Assembly (NCBI GenBank): GCA_013288485.1
Contig: JABDBW010000019.1
Span: forward strand, 1 to 37,884
From: Bacteroidota bacterium
Lineage (GTDB): Bacteria > Bacteroidota > Bacteroidia > Sphingobacteriales > Sphingobacteriaceae
Length of the DNA: 37,884 nucleotides
Reading direction: 5' to 3'
This document shows, piece by piece, positions 1 through 8,311 of this stretch. The first letter of the stretch is position 1; the number at the start of each line of letters is the position of its first letter. The notes beneath the pieces are model-generated. The model worked only from the letters and a program-made list of their open reading frames with translations, was not told the DNA's origin and searched no databases. The position numbers and the translations under genes are program-made.

Positions 1-559
1 GCGGCGGCGGTGTTTGCTTGTCAGGGTCTGGATCGGGGCCGGGCACACCCACCAGCAGCATTACTTTTTGTTCGGCGGCATTAGCCGAGGTATCGAGCGG
101 GTTGAGCGAGGCGGTAAATACCGGTTCACTTTGGGTTTTAATGGTCACCGGTTGCGCGAACACCATTTCGGGCTTGCCGTTCACCAGGCGACTGGTGGTA
201 ACCAAAAAGGTATAATTGCCGGGGGCCACCGTATCGGGGATAACGGTATTGCCAAAACAAGCACCCTTGCCCATCGTAAAGCGGTCTTCCATAACCACAG
301 CCCGGTCGGCGTCGCGCATGAGCGCCAGCGAAAGCGTATGGTACAGGCCGGCATCGGCATAGTTTACCAGGTAGGCCGTAAACCAAATACCCTCGTTATT
401 GGTATAAACATTTTTATCAAAATGCACGAACAGCATCGGCGACTGCATTTTATTTGCGTACAGGCCAATTTGGTTGTTAAGGCTGTCAATCGGAAATTTC
501 CTCTGCGCTGTGGCGCCAAAGCCTAATAAAACTAATAGTATGCAGAGCAATTTTTTCAT
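1..559 (-). CDS. Secreted macroglobulin-like (MG2-type) protein, C-terminus beyond window edge
   Basis: An open frame of 186 codons runs from the ATG at 557-559 to the window edge without a stop, so only the N-terminal part is present. It starts with a signal peptide (MKKLLCILLVLLGFGATAQ). A macroglobulin-like segment follows, with FVHFDKNVYTNNEGIWFTAYL at about residues 44-64, resembling the start of MG domains in alpha-2-macroglobulin-type proteins. It is a clear paralogue of the gene just upstream, sharing HFDK, ALxxDxxRAVVMED, TASLNPLDTS and QPVTIKT. The visible end is Pro/Asp-rich (PGPDPDPDK, then PPP), which the paralogue lacks at that point. The gap to the upstream stop is 4 nt, so the two are probably cotranscribed. 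It is likely a periplasmic or outer-membrane-associated protein. Substrate and role are unknown. Confidence 0.8.
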   Translation of the reverse strand, partial: MKKLLCILLVLLGFGATAQRKFPIDSLNNQIGLYANKMQSPMLFVHFDKNVYTNNEGIWFTAYLVNYADAGLYHTLSLALMRDADRAVVMEDRFTMGKGACFGNTVIPDTVAPGNYTFLVTTSRLVNGKPEMVFAQPVTIKTQSEPVFTASLNPLDTSANAAEQKVMLLVGVPGPDPDPDKQTPPP

Positions 560-563
560 GTTA

Positions 564-3050
564 TTATTTGGCTTTTACCACGTTAAAAGTTTTCTCCCCA
601 TAAGTAACATCAGTACCGGTTACACCCTGTACAACTATTTTATACCTGCCGGTGATATCACTGGTATAAAATGAAAACTCCGCATCTTTTGTTGATGATA
701 CTTTCAACTGGTGCTTCCAGAAAATGGTTGAAACATAATCAGGCTGTGATGGGTTTACCTGCGAATAATCTGCCGGGTAAAACTCCACTGCTTGGTAAAT
801 GCCTTTAAATTTGAGTACATTATCACTTTTTAGGGTAGTACACCCCATGTAAATATCATTCTTACCGTTAATGAGGTACATTGCACCAACTACCGGTGGG
901 TGGTTATCACCCTCATTACGGTGGTTTTTACAATTCAATATATTATACCTGCATACGTAATCACCACAGGCATTTGCAGTTACGCCCGAGTTTCCAAAGA
1001 AAGAATCGTCGCTTTTGTCATTAATTTTTACTTCCTTTAACTGTATAGCGTGTTCATTATCAGCAATAAGCATATAACGAGTGCTTTCCTGCCCTGAAGT
1101 GCTGTAATCGGCAGCCAACAATTGGTTTGAAAGCCCCTTATTGAGACTTATATAAGGATCGGATACATGAATAAGATATTGATTTGCTTGGGTATTGATT
1201 ATTAATAAGGTTACTTTTTTGTCCGATTCAGTACGTACATCATTGTCTGTTAAAGTAAAAATACCTGTATTATCGGTAATAACCGGGTTAAGCGGACGGA
1301 CGAGGTTTACTATAGAAACCGGGACCTTTAAAGGCCCGTATTGTATAATCCCGTATGGTATAATCCTGCCAGAAGGGCTTTGAGTAACATCGCCTTTAAA
1401 AATCAACTCCTCAAACTTTCGCATAGTATCAGCTGGTTCCGACTTCAACATATCAACCCAGGTATATTTTCTCCAACCTTTAATGAGCAATACATTTTCA
1501 AGGAATTGTTTATCAGCTTCACTATTGCTTAAATAGCTTTCCCGTACGGGCATATCCTCCAAATCATGCTTTAAATAAAAATAGCTTTCAATATCATTTT
1601 TCTTTTTAAACTCTACCCGGTTCTCCTGCACACAGGCCACAGATACAAACCCGCTGTCGGCTCTATCATCCAAACGTACCTTAACTGTTACTTTTTTTCG
1701 GGTAGCATATTCGTCCATATCGGTGGTTATGGCAAGCGTTGTTCGTTGGTCATAATGCGCGAAGAATACCCGTTCGGCAAATGGCCGCCCGGTACTATCG
1801 GTCAGGGTTAATTGGGTTAACCCCCTGGGCACCGCCTTAAGTATAAATTTTATTCGTTTAGTGGTGGTGGTCATGTTAACAGGGGTTGTAAAAAACAACT
1901 GCTTATAATTATGGCCGATGAGGTATAATTTTTCATGCTGCTCATCGCGCAGGTTAACAACCAACGTATCATTTACCAGCGCGGTTGGAAGGGATAAAGC
2001 AGGCCCCTGCATAAGCGCTTGGGACAATTGATACAGGGTGTCTTTTTTATTTACGCCATACAGCTTCACATAATAACTGCTGCCTGCCTGCGGCGTTAAG
2101 GTAAATTTACCCAGGCCATAACTGGTGGTTGTAATCGTGTCAATTACTTTTTCATTCTGGAAAAGTATAGCGCTTACACCAATTGGGTTACCCGCGGCGT
2201 TTTTTACTTCCCAGCCTATGGTGCTTTGGGTATTATTTACCAGGTAACCACCTTCCGGGTAAAACCTCACAACAGCAGGCCGCGACGCTACGGGCAGCGC
2301 TATACTTATTTCTTTAACTTCTTTTTTATATTTCAATTGTACATGCAGCCGGTTGTTGCCCTGGCTAAGCAGTTTAGAGGGTATATTAAAAACATACTGC
2401 CCGTTCGCTGTTTTTACAGAATCTTTCAGAACCGGGTGTGACGGATTGCCTATATAATACCAGGCCGGTACCGAAGCAGGTATTTCTTTTGGGTTTGGAT
2501 TAACAAAATTTACCAGCAGTATTACTTTTTGCTTTTCGGCGGTTACGGAAGTATCCAGGGGGTTAAGCGAGGCGGTATAATTCTGTTTATCTTCGGTTTT
2601 AATGGTGACGGGTTGGGTGAAAATTACATCCGGCTTTCCGTTTACCAGCAGGTTAGTGGTTGCTATAAAACTATAATTGCCCGGCCCGACTGAATCGGGC
2701 ACAAAGGTATTACCAAATGACAGGCCGTTGCTGATCACAAACTTGTCCTCCATAACTACGGCACGGTTGTCGTCCTTTACTAAGGCAAGCGAAAGGGTTT
2801 TATACCGCTTATAATCGGCATTGAACAGGTAGGCGGTGAACCATACGTTTTCGTTATTTGAATAAATGGTTTTATCGAAATGGATGAACAGTGTTGGGGA
2901 TTGATTTTTTATTGCATATAAATTGATCTTATTTTCCAGGCTGTCGGTAACTTTTAACTGCTGTGCGTTTGTAGTAACTGTAATAAGCAGCAATAACAAT
3001 GCGGGCAAAACCAGTTTATAATTCGTTCTGTTCATTCTCAAATTAATCAT
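564..3050 (-). CDS. Secreted macroglobulin-like (MG2-type) protein with degenerate plug-like C-terminus
   Basis: The protein has 828 residues. A second ATG five codons in (3035) gives a more typical signal peptide, MNRTNYKLVLPALLLLLITV, ending near NAQQ, so the true start may be 3035. Residues 55-75 contain LFIHFDKTIYSNNENVWFTAY, the opening of a macroglobulin-like MG domain. Beta-rich repeats follow through the middle. The C-terminal region (about 700-800) contains MYLINGKNDIYMG and IYQAVEFYPADYS, which recall a degenerate TonB-receptor plug of the kind found at the end of such Bacteroidota proteins; this is inference. No thioester motif was noticed. Its stop lies 4 nt before the start of the paralogous partial gene, and the CBM9-like gene lies 73 nt upstream. 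The role may be in surface transport or polymer handling, but it is unknown. Confidence 0.85.
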   Translation of the reverse strand: MINLRMNRTNYKLVLPALLLLLITVTTNAQQLKVTDSLENKINLYAIKNQSPTLFIHFDKTIYSNNENVWFTAYLFNADYKRYKTLSLALVKDDNRAVVMEDKFVISNGLSFGNTFVPDSVGPGNYSFIATTNLLVNGKPDVIFTQPVTIKTEDKQNYTASLNPLDTSVTAEKQKVILLVNFVNPNPKEIPASVPAWYYIGNPSHPVLKDSVKTANGQYVFNIPSKLLSQGNNRLHVQLKYKKEVKEISIALPVASRPAVVRFYPEGGYLVNNTQSTIGWEVKNAAGNPIGVSAILFQNEKVIDTITTTSYGLGKFTLTPQAGSSYYVKLYGVNKKDTLYQLSQALMQGPALSLPTALVNDTLVVNLRDEQHEKLYLIGHNYKQLFFTTPVNMTTTTKRIKFILKAVPRGLTQLTLTDSTGRPFAERVFFAHYDQRTTLAITTDMDEYATRKKVTVKVRLDDRADSGFVSVACVQENRVEFKKKNDIESYFYLKHDLEDMPVRESYLSNSEADKQFLENVLLIKGWRKYTWVDMLKSEPADTMRKFEELIFKGDVTQSPSGRIIPYGIIQYGPLKVPVSIVNLVRPLNPVITDNTGIFTLTDNDVRTESDKKVTLLIINTQANQYLIHVSDPYISLNKGLSNQLLAADYSTSGQESTRYMLIADNEHAIQLKEVKINDKSDDSFFGNSGVTANACGDYVCRYNILNCKNHRNEGDNHPPVVGAMYLINGKNDIYMGCTTLKSDNVLKFKGIYQAVEFYPADYSQVNPSQPDYVSTIFWKHQLKVSSTKDAEFSFYTSDITGRYKIVVQGVTGTDVTYGEKTFNVVKAK

Positions 3051-3123
3051 TTAAAGCACTATATATTCAGCAGCAAGCATAATTGATTTTCATAAATGGT
3101 TTATAAATATTTTACAATTGATT

Positions 3124-4035
3124 CTACTTTTTTGCCAATATGTACTCTGCCCAAAAATCAGTCGGGGCAAAAATATTCAGTCCGGTTGGGTTGCCGGGTG
3201 TCCTTGCGGGTTTATATGTTCCGAATGTAAAAGTCACAGGTTGCCCGTTCGGAGCAATGACACTTATGTCTCCACCGGCCGCAAAGGGAGTATATACACC
3301 CGGCAGCTTAATATTATAGGCAAATTTTACATCATCGGCAGCACTAAATCCCAATTGTTTCAAACTTATCGCCAACTCATAGGTATAAGCCATTTTATTA
3401 TCAAACGCTCCCGCGGCTTTGATCCCGTCTGCATTGTATATTGAAATAAGCGTATCTATTCCTTTTATACCGGTAACCATAATCATTTTTAATTTATTAC
3501 CAATGAGGTTATTATTAATATTCATAAATGAATCTGCCTGCATTTCCGAAACGTGTGAACCGAGAATGATCTTTGGCATAGCTCCAAAGTTTACTGCCAG
3601 CTTCACCATCTTTCCACTGTCTTTAAGCATTGGATAAGTAATGCGCATAGCATCTTTAAAATCCTTTTTTTCTGACCTGTTAATGCTGAAAATAGCCCCG
3701 CCGCCCAAAATTTTATTAATTACTCCGGGATCTGTCGCCTGCACGGTCAGATAAAGATATTTGTCATCATTTGCCAACGTATAATAAATATTGGTGGCTT
3801 TATTATACGCCTGAAACTGGTTTTTCCACTCTGTTGCTTTGCCATCAATTTTAAATTTATCCGGGGCGCGCAGGCTGATCTGTTGAATGTTAGGTAATTT
3901 TGGTGATTTATCTTTGATATTAACTTGGGCAAGGCTGTCGTGCTGCATTGTTGAAGGCGCTTGCGCAATTGCGGCAAGTGTAATAAGCTGCAATAATAAT
4001 GCAGTCAAAACTGGTTTATTATTTATACCGTTCAT
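3124..4035 (-). CDS. Secreted protein with CBM9-like domain, function unknown
   Basis: The protein has 303 residues. An N-terminal signal peptide (MNGINNKPVLTALLLQLITL, cleavage near AIAQA) precedes a domain with FKIDGKATEWKN and the later segment DDKYLYLTVQATDP at about residues 60-107. This layout (ID-G-x-x-x-E-W, then YLYLxVxxxD) is typical of family 9 carbohydrate-binding or DOMON-like domains. The rest has the same beta-rich character, including MAYTYELAISLKQLGF. No catalytic motif was recognised. The signal peptide is unusually similar to that of the downstream macroglobulin-like gene, both in protein (KPVLTALLL against KLVLPALLL) and DNA, which suggests shared ancestry of the 5' ends. 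It is probably the first gene of a minus-strand operon running off the left edge. Confidence 0.75.
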   Translation of the reverse strand: MNGINNKPVLTALLLQLITLAAIAQAPSTMQHDSLAQVNIKDKSPKLPNIQQISLRAPDKFKIDGKATEWKNQFQAYNKATNIYYTLANDDKYLYLTVQATDPGVINKILGGGAIFSINRSEKKDFKDAMRITYPMLKDSGKMVKLAVNFGAMPKIILGSHVSEMQADSFMNINNNLIGNKLKMIMVTGIKGIDTLISIYNADGIKAAGAFDNKMAYTYELAISLKQLGFSAADDVKFAYNIKLPGVYTPFAAGGDISVIAPNGQPVTFTFGTYKPARTPGNPTGLNIFAPTDFWAEYILAKK

Positions 4036-4148
4036 TTTTTCGCCCTGTTAAAAAAGGAAGTGACCATACGGTTTTTATATTACTTATACACTAAATACTC
4101 CTGATTAAAGAAAAAGGGGGGGTAATAGGTAAATTTTTTTCAGGGTGA

Positions 4149-4357
4149 TGTTTCACCAAAGTGTTTCACTCCAAATTTCATGATAAATACAAAAAGCCCA
4201 TAAATAATTGTAAATAAATTATTTATGGGTTTTTACATCATCTTTTTGTACTGTTTCAAGGTGTTTCACCTTGTTTTTGCAAAATGCTAATCTACAGCAA
4301 CTTACAGGCAAAAAGTGTTTCAGGTGTTTCATACTGTTTCACTATTTTGTGAAACAC
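4149..4357. repeat. Array of GTTTCA(C) words, ParB half-site-like
   Basis: GTTTCA occurs at 4150, 4163, 4253, 4263, 4317, 4326 and 4336. One inverted copy, TGAAAC, is at 4350. Several copies extend to GTGTTTCAC, and 4260-4270 is the small palindrome GGTG-TTT-CACC. The last pair forms TGTTTCAC (4335-4342), six bases, then GTGAAACA (4349-4356), a perfect dyad. Most neighbouring copies are spaced 9-13 bp, close to one helical turn. Confidence 0.75.
4191..4234 (-). terminator. Intrinsic terminator, bidirectional shape
   Basis: A perfect 13-bp stem, CCCATAAATAATT (4197-4209) with AATTATTTATGGG (4217-4229), has a 7-nt loop. Flanking A and T runs give a U-tract in either direction. It most likely ends transcripts from the minus-strand 447-residue gene, about 210 nt after its stop codon. 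Confidence 0.8.
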
Positions 4358-4439
4358 TACATCACTTTTAAATATATAATCCTGCAATGAGTTTACACCG
4401 CCGGCAAACAACACCTAACCTCTAATCACTAACCTCTAA

Positions 4440-5783
4440 TTACGTTTTCTGTTTCTTCTTCTTTGCCGCAGGGAACAGCACATTATTCAGGATCAACCTA
4501 TAGCCCGGCGAGTTGGGATGCAGGCTCAGGTCTGTTCCTGTACCACGGCCACCGCCGCCGAAACCGCCGCCGCCGCCAAAATTGCCGCCACCATTAAAGC
4601 CGCCGCCGTAGTTTCCCCGGCCACCGCCGCCGCCTTGCTGCCGTTCGGGGTCGTGGCCACCGTAATAGGTCCATTGCCCTTTTCCGTATTCGCCGTGAAT
4701 GTAACGGGCCTCGTTGCCGGTTTTCATTTCGCCCATAATGGTTACGCTGGGTTTAATTTTGCTTTTATTGAAAGCGGTGCATAACCCGTTAAATCCCCGT
4801 ATTACCCTTTCATGGTCCTGTGTGAGCATACTGGGTACAACATCCCACTTGGCCGAAAAATCAAACAGGGTAAAAAAATCATCTTCGGGTGCAACGTATC
4901 GCGTTGGGCCGGTATCAATATCGCTAAAGCCCCGTTGGTTCGAATTGGTAACCACTTTAAAATTCTGAAAGGCGAAGGTTTGGCTAAAATCAAGTTTTGA
5001 TTGCGCCTTCGGGTCGGGCGGGTCACCGTCGTAGGTTTCGTCAACTATATCGGTATTGGCCGCAGAAAGGGCAATATCAAAACTATCAGCACCCGAACAC
5101 ATGGCAAATAAAAACCCGCCCCCGGCGCAAAAATCGCGGATGCGCTGCGCTACGGCCAGTTTCATTTTTGATACTTTTTCAAAGCCAAATTTATGCGCCG
5201 TGGCTTCCTGTATGGCCCTGTCTTCCATCACAATTTCCGAACTCATACGGCCGCGGCCAGTTTTGCTGTACTGCCCTGTAAAATCTTCGTGGTGCAGGTG
5301 CAGCCAGTCGTATTTAGGCAGGTCGCCTTTTAAAACTTCCTCGTCGTAAATAATGTCGAAGGGTATTTCGGCATACTTTAACACAATTATAACCGCGTCG
5401 TCCGAAGGTTTAATCCCAACCTTAGGCGAATAAACCGCCATCCTGGGCGCCTTAAACAGCTTTACCAGGTCCATATTAACCGAGGGGTCGTTTATCTGGG
5501 CGACTATCTCGCTTACCTTAGCATCAGCCAGCACCTCGTAGGTAACTCCCCGTACTTTACATTCGTCTTCGGTTTTTTTATCATATTTGGCCATAAAGCT
5601 GCCACCGCGGTAATTAAGCAGCCAATCAACCTCCTCACCGTTTTGCAATACCCAAAAAGCTATACCGTATGATTTTAAATGATCTTTCTGCACATCGTCC
5701 ATAGGTATCAATATGGAAGCAGCCCTGCTGAAGAAGGTTAAAAGGAGAAAGGTAAATGGTAAAAGGTATTTTATGTTTTTCAT
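4440..5783 (-). CDS. Secreted GATase-like-fold protein with Gly-rich insert (often labelled asparagine synthetase B)
   Basis: The protein has 447 residues. A signal peptide (MKNIKYLLPFTFLLLTFFSR, cleavage near RAAS) precedes an alpha/beta domain. Residues 156-174 contain KYDWLHLHHEDFTGQYSK. CAGGGFLFAMCSGAD at 219-233 places Cys229 on what looks like a nucleophile elbow, and GKGQWTYYGGHDPE at 367-380 resembles the end of class I glutamine-amidotransferase or ThuA-like folds. From memory, Bacteroidota homologues are often named asparagine synthetase B, but no ATP-pyrophosphatase synthetase domain or N-terminal Cys nucleophile is present, so that name looks unsafe. Residues 384-413 are almost pure Gly/Arg/Asn/Phe, an insertion absent from the adjacent paralogue. 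The Lys-rich end (AAKKKKQKT) is identical in both copies. Substrate is unknown. Confidence 0.85.
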   Translation of the reverse strand: MKNIKYLLPFTFLLLTFFSRAASILIPMDDVQKDHLKSYGIAFWVLQNGEEVDWLLNYRGGSFMAKYDKKTEDECKVRGVTYEVLADAKVSEIVAQINDPSVNMDLVKLFKAPRMAVYSPKVGIKPSDDAVIIVLKYAEIPFDIIYDEEVLKGDLPKYDWLHLHHEDFTGQYSKTGRGRMSSEIVMEDRAIQEATAHKFGFEKVSKMKLAVAQRIRDFCAGGGFLFAMCSGADSFDIALSAANTDIVDETYDGDPPDPKAQSKLDFSQTFAFQNFKVVTNSNQRGFSDIDTGPTRYVAPEDDFFTLFDFSAKWDVVPSMLTQDHERVIRGFNGLCTAFNKSKIKPSVTIMGEMKTGNEARYIHGEYGKGQWTYYGGHDPERQQGGGGGRGNYGGGFNGGGNFGGGGGFGGGGRGTGTDLSLHPNSPGYRLILNNVLFPAAKKKKQKT

Positions 5784-5802
5784 ATTAAAATAACCTATAT
5801 AA

Positions 5803-5876
5803 ATGAGTTGGCAGTTTTCAGTGGGCAGTGGGCAGTGGGTAGTAGCTACTGCAAACTGGCAACCGCAAACTGATAA
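5803..5876. repeat. Short-word intergenic repeat (GGCAGT/GTGGGCAGT)
   Basis: Between the two paralogues, the word CAGTGGG and variants recur in tandem (about 5808-5841). A partly complementary segment, GCAAACTGGCAACCGCAAACTG, follows. The centre contains the palindrome AGTAGCTACT. It is probably a weak hairpin terminator for the upstream paralogue. Confidence 0.5.
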
Positions 5877-7139
5877 CTACGTCTTCTGTTTCTTCTTCTT
5901 CGCTGCCGGGAACAACACATTATTTAATATCAGCCTGTAACCCGGCGAGTTAGGGTGCAAATTCAAATCAGTAGGTGGATCATTAACATTGTGCTGGTAA
6001 TCTTCGGGGTCATGGCCGCTGTAAAATGTCCATTGCCCTTTGCCGTATTCGCCGTGTATGTAACGTGCCTCGTTAGCGGTTTTCATTTCACCCATTATGG
6101 TTACATCAGGTTTAAGCTTGCTCTTATCAAAGGCTGTAGTTAAACCCATAAAACCTTTAACCACTTTATCATGATTTTGTGTTAACATACTGGGCACCAC
6201 ATCCCATTTTGCCGAAAAATCAAACAGCGTAAAAAAGTCGTTCACCTGGTCAACCTTGCGTGTAGTGGTTACATCAATATCACTGAACCGGTGCGAAAAC
6301 GGGTTATCATCCAACGTAAAATTCTGAAAAGCGAAGGTCTGGCTAAAATCAAGTTTGGACTGCGCTGCGGGGTCGGCAGCATCGCCGTCAAACATACTTT
6401 CGCATATATCGGTGTTAGCAGCAGCCAACGCTACATCAAAAGTTTCGGTACCCGAACACATGGCGAACAAAAAGCCCCCGCCCGCGCAAAAATCGCGGAT
6501 ATGTTGGGCTACGGCCAGTTTCATTTTTGATACTTTTTTAAAACCCAGCTTTGCGGCTGTTTCTTCCTGTACCCTTTTATCCTCTATGTACCATGAGGCG
6601 TTACTGTACCCGGCGAAAAACTTGCTGTACTGGCCGGTAAAATCTTCGTGGTGCAGGTGCAGCCAATCGTATTTAGGCAGGTCGCCTCGCAGCACTTCTT
6701 CATCATAAACCAGGTCGAAGGGTATCTCGGCATATTTTAGCACCAGGGTAACCGCGTCATCCCAGGGCAGTTTGTTTTTGGGCGAATACACTGCTATTTT
6801 AGGCGCTTTTTCCAGCTTCACCAGGTCCATATTAACGGATGGGTCGCTTACCTGGGTAATGATCTCGCTTACTTTAGCGTCGGGTAAAACCTCGTAGCTA
6901 ACGCCGCGGATATTACATTCGTCCTCCAATTTTTTATCATATTTGGTCATGAAACTGCCGCCGCGGTAATTAAGCAGCCAGTCAACCTCGCCGCCATCCT
7001 TCAATACCAAAAAAGCGATGCCATAAGCCTTTAAATGATTTTTTTGCGCCTCATCCATAGGCATGAGTATAGAAGCAGCCCTGTTGAGGAGAGGCAAAAG
7101 GAGAAAGGCAAAAGGCAAAAGGTATTTAAGATGCTTCAT
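5877..7139 (-). CDS. Secreted GATase-like-fold protein, paralogue of the next gene
   Basis: The protein has 420 residues from the ATG at 7137-7139. That start is preferred over an upstream ATG at 7181 because it places a clean signal peptide (MKHLKYLLPFAFLLLPLLNR) at the N-terminus and has TAAATTTG three bases upstream (7143-7150). Domain order matches the 447-residue paralogue: SILMPMDEAQKN after the signal, YDWLHLHHEDFTGQYSK, the Cys elbow FAMCSGTE, and GKGQWTFYSGHDPE. The Gly-rich insert is replaced by a short linker (QHNVNDPPTDLN). The C-terminus AAKKKKQKT is shared. The signal-peptide DNA is built from repeats of CTTTTGCC, like words seen in nearby intergenic DNA. The two copies probably arose by tandem duplication. 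Enzymatic role is unknown. Confidence 0.85.
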   Translation of the reverse strand: MKHLKYLLPFAFLLLPLLNRAASILMPMDEAQKNHLKAYGIAFLVLKDGGEVDWLLNYRGGSFMTKYDKKLEDECNIRGVSYEVLPDAKVSEIITQVSDPSVNMDLVKLEKAPKIAVYSPKNKLPWDDAVTLVLKYAEIPFDLVYDEEVLRGDLPKYDWLHLHHEDFTGQYSKFFAGYSNASWYIEDKRVQEETAAKLGFKKVSKMKLAVAQHIRDFCAGGGFLFAMCSGTETFDVALAAANTDICESMFDGDAADPAAQSKLDFSQTFAFQNFTLDDNPFSHRFSDIDVTTTRKVDQVNDFFTLFDFSAKWDVVPSMLTQNHDKVVKGFMGLTTAFDKSKLKPDVTIMGEMKTANEARYIHGEYGKGQWTFYSGHDPEDYQHNVNDPPTDLNLHPNSPGYRLILNNVLFPAAKKKKQKT

Positions 7140-7200
7140 TCCCAAATTTAACGAATAAATACTAAAGGTATTATGAAACAATTTAATTACATTGTTTATA

Positions 7201-8184
7201 TTAAAAATGCCCCCTTATTTTATCAACTATCTCCTCATCATAAAGTTCCCTTAACGCATCATGCGATTCCCGCGGTAAATTTGGCAAAGCCGATGCTTCC
7301 ACATTGCTATGCACCTGCGCTACCTTTGACGCGCCGGGTATTACAGTGGTTACTTCGGGATGGTCCAGTATCCAGCGGATGGCCCATTGCGCCATGCGTT
7401 CATCAGGCAATAATTTTTTTATTTGTGCGACTAATTTTACGCCTTCCTTAAAATCAATGCCCGAAAATGTTTCTCCGGCATTAAACTTTTCGCCGTGAGC
7501 GTTATAGCTGCGGTGATCGTTTGCGGCAAAATGGGTATGCTCATTAAAACGGCCGGTTAATAACCCGCTGGCCAAAGGCACCCGCGCGATGATAGCTACC
7601 CCCTTTTCTTTGGCTTTGGCAAATACTTCATCGGCTACATGCTGCCTGAACAGGTTAAATATAATTTGCAGCGATGCCAGCCCCTCCTGCTCCAAACAGA
7701 TCAGCGCCTCTGCGGATGTTTCCACACTGGCCCCGAAGTGTTTGATCAGCCCCTCCTGCTGCAATTTTCTCAAATGGTCAAACACTTTACCTGCCTGCAT
7801 TTCTTCCGTAGGGATGCAATGCAGTTGCTCCAAAAACAATTGGGGGATATCCAGGTGTTTTAAAGAATCTTCCGCCTGGCGCTTCATGGCATCGTAAGTA
7901 AAATTTTGCGGCCAGCCGTTGGGCGCATCCCCCCGCCTGCCCAGCTTGGTGGCTACATATATTTCTTTATTGATAGTTTTTAAAAACCTGCCTATCACTT
8001 GCTCGCTTATGCCCATGCCATATACATCGGCGGTATCAATAAAATTGCCGCCGGCATCGGTATAGGTTTTTAAAATTTCGAAAGCGGCTTCTTCGTTCAC
8101 ATTTCCCCAATCGGCGCTGCCTAATTGCCAGGTGCCTAAACCTACTTCGGATATGGGTGTGTTTTTAAGGTTTCTGTATTGCAT
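7201..8184 (-). CDS. Aldo/keto reductase
   Basis: This 327-residue protein is an NADPH-dependent oxidoreductase of the aldo/keto reductase superfamily, with a TIM-barrel fold and probable cytoplasmic location. The catalytic tetrad is visible: Asp and Tyr in FIDTADVYG (about residues 48-56), Lys in VATKLG (about 78-83) and His in LEQLHC (about 118-123). The C-terminal cofactor region includes TTVIPGASKVAQVHSN, typical of the family. Length is normal. The N-terminus begins directly with MQYRNLKNTPISEVGLGTWQLG, so the start is secure. The gene lies 61 nt upstream of the secreted paralogue pair on the same strand, but no functional link is evident. Physiological substrate cannot be told from sequence. 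Confidence 0.92.
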   Translation of the reverse strand: MQYRNLKNTPISEVGLGTWQLGSADWGNVNEEAAFEILKTYTDAGGNFIDTADVYGMGISEQVIGRFLKTINKEIYVATKLGRRGDAPNGWPQNFTYDAMKRQAEDSLKHLDIPQLFLEQLHCIPTEEMQAGKVFDHLRKLQQEGLIKHFGASVETSAEALICLEQEGLASLQIIFNLFRQHVADEVFAKAKEKGVAIIARVPLASGLLTGRFNEHTHFAANDHRSYNAHGEKFNAGETFSGIDFKEGVKLVAQIKKLLPDERMAQWAIRWILDHPEVTTVIPGASKVAQVHSNVEASALPNLPRESHDALRELYDEEIVDKIRGHF

Positions 8185-8311
8185 GGTTGGTTGTGATTTT
8201 TTTATGCAGCGTTTTAAACTGCGCCGCTTTTTTATAGTTTAGGTAGGCCGACACCCCACTTTAAAATGCTAAAAAAGACTCTAAACGCTGAACCGGTAAT
8301 TAGCAAGCAGT

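Larger units (their letters stand above)
4036..4439. other. 404-bp non-coding gap with terminator and GTTTCA word array
   Basis: No credible gene lies here. The gap separates the end of the 447-residue gene from the start of the CBM9-like gene, both on the minus strand. It holds a strong hairpin terminator (4191-4234), seven direct and one inverted copy of GTTTCA (4149-4357), and two direct copies of CTAACCTCTAAT at 4415-4426 and 4429-4440 next to the upstream stop codon. The promoter of the CBM9-like gene should lie between 4036 and 4190, but I saw no good TTTG/TAnnTTTG pair there. Confidence 0.7.

Noticed and set aside
4149..4357. Genuine parS site
   Set aside because: No copy has the two half-sites abutting as parS requires; kept only as a ParB-like resemblance.
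4518..4784. Ala-rich plus-strand frame opposite the Gly-rich insert
   Set aside because: Reverse complement of GGN/CCG-type codons; no signal, start context or domain.
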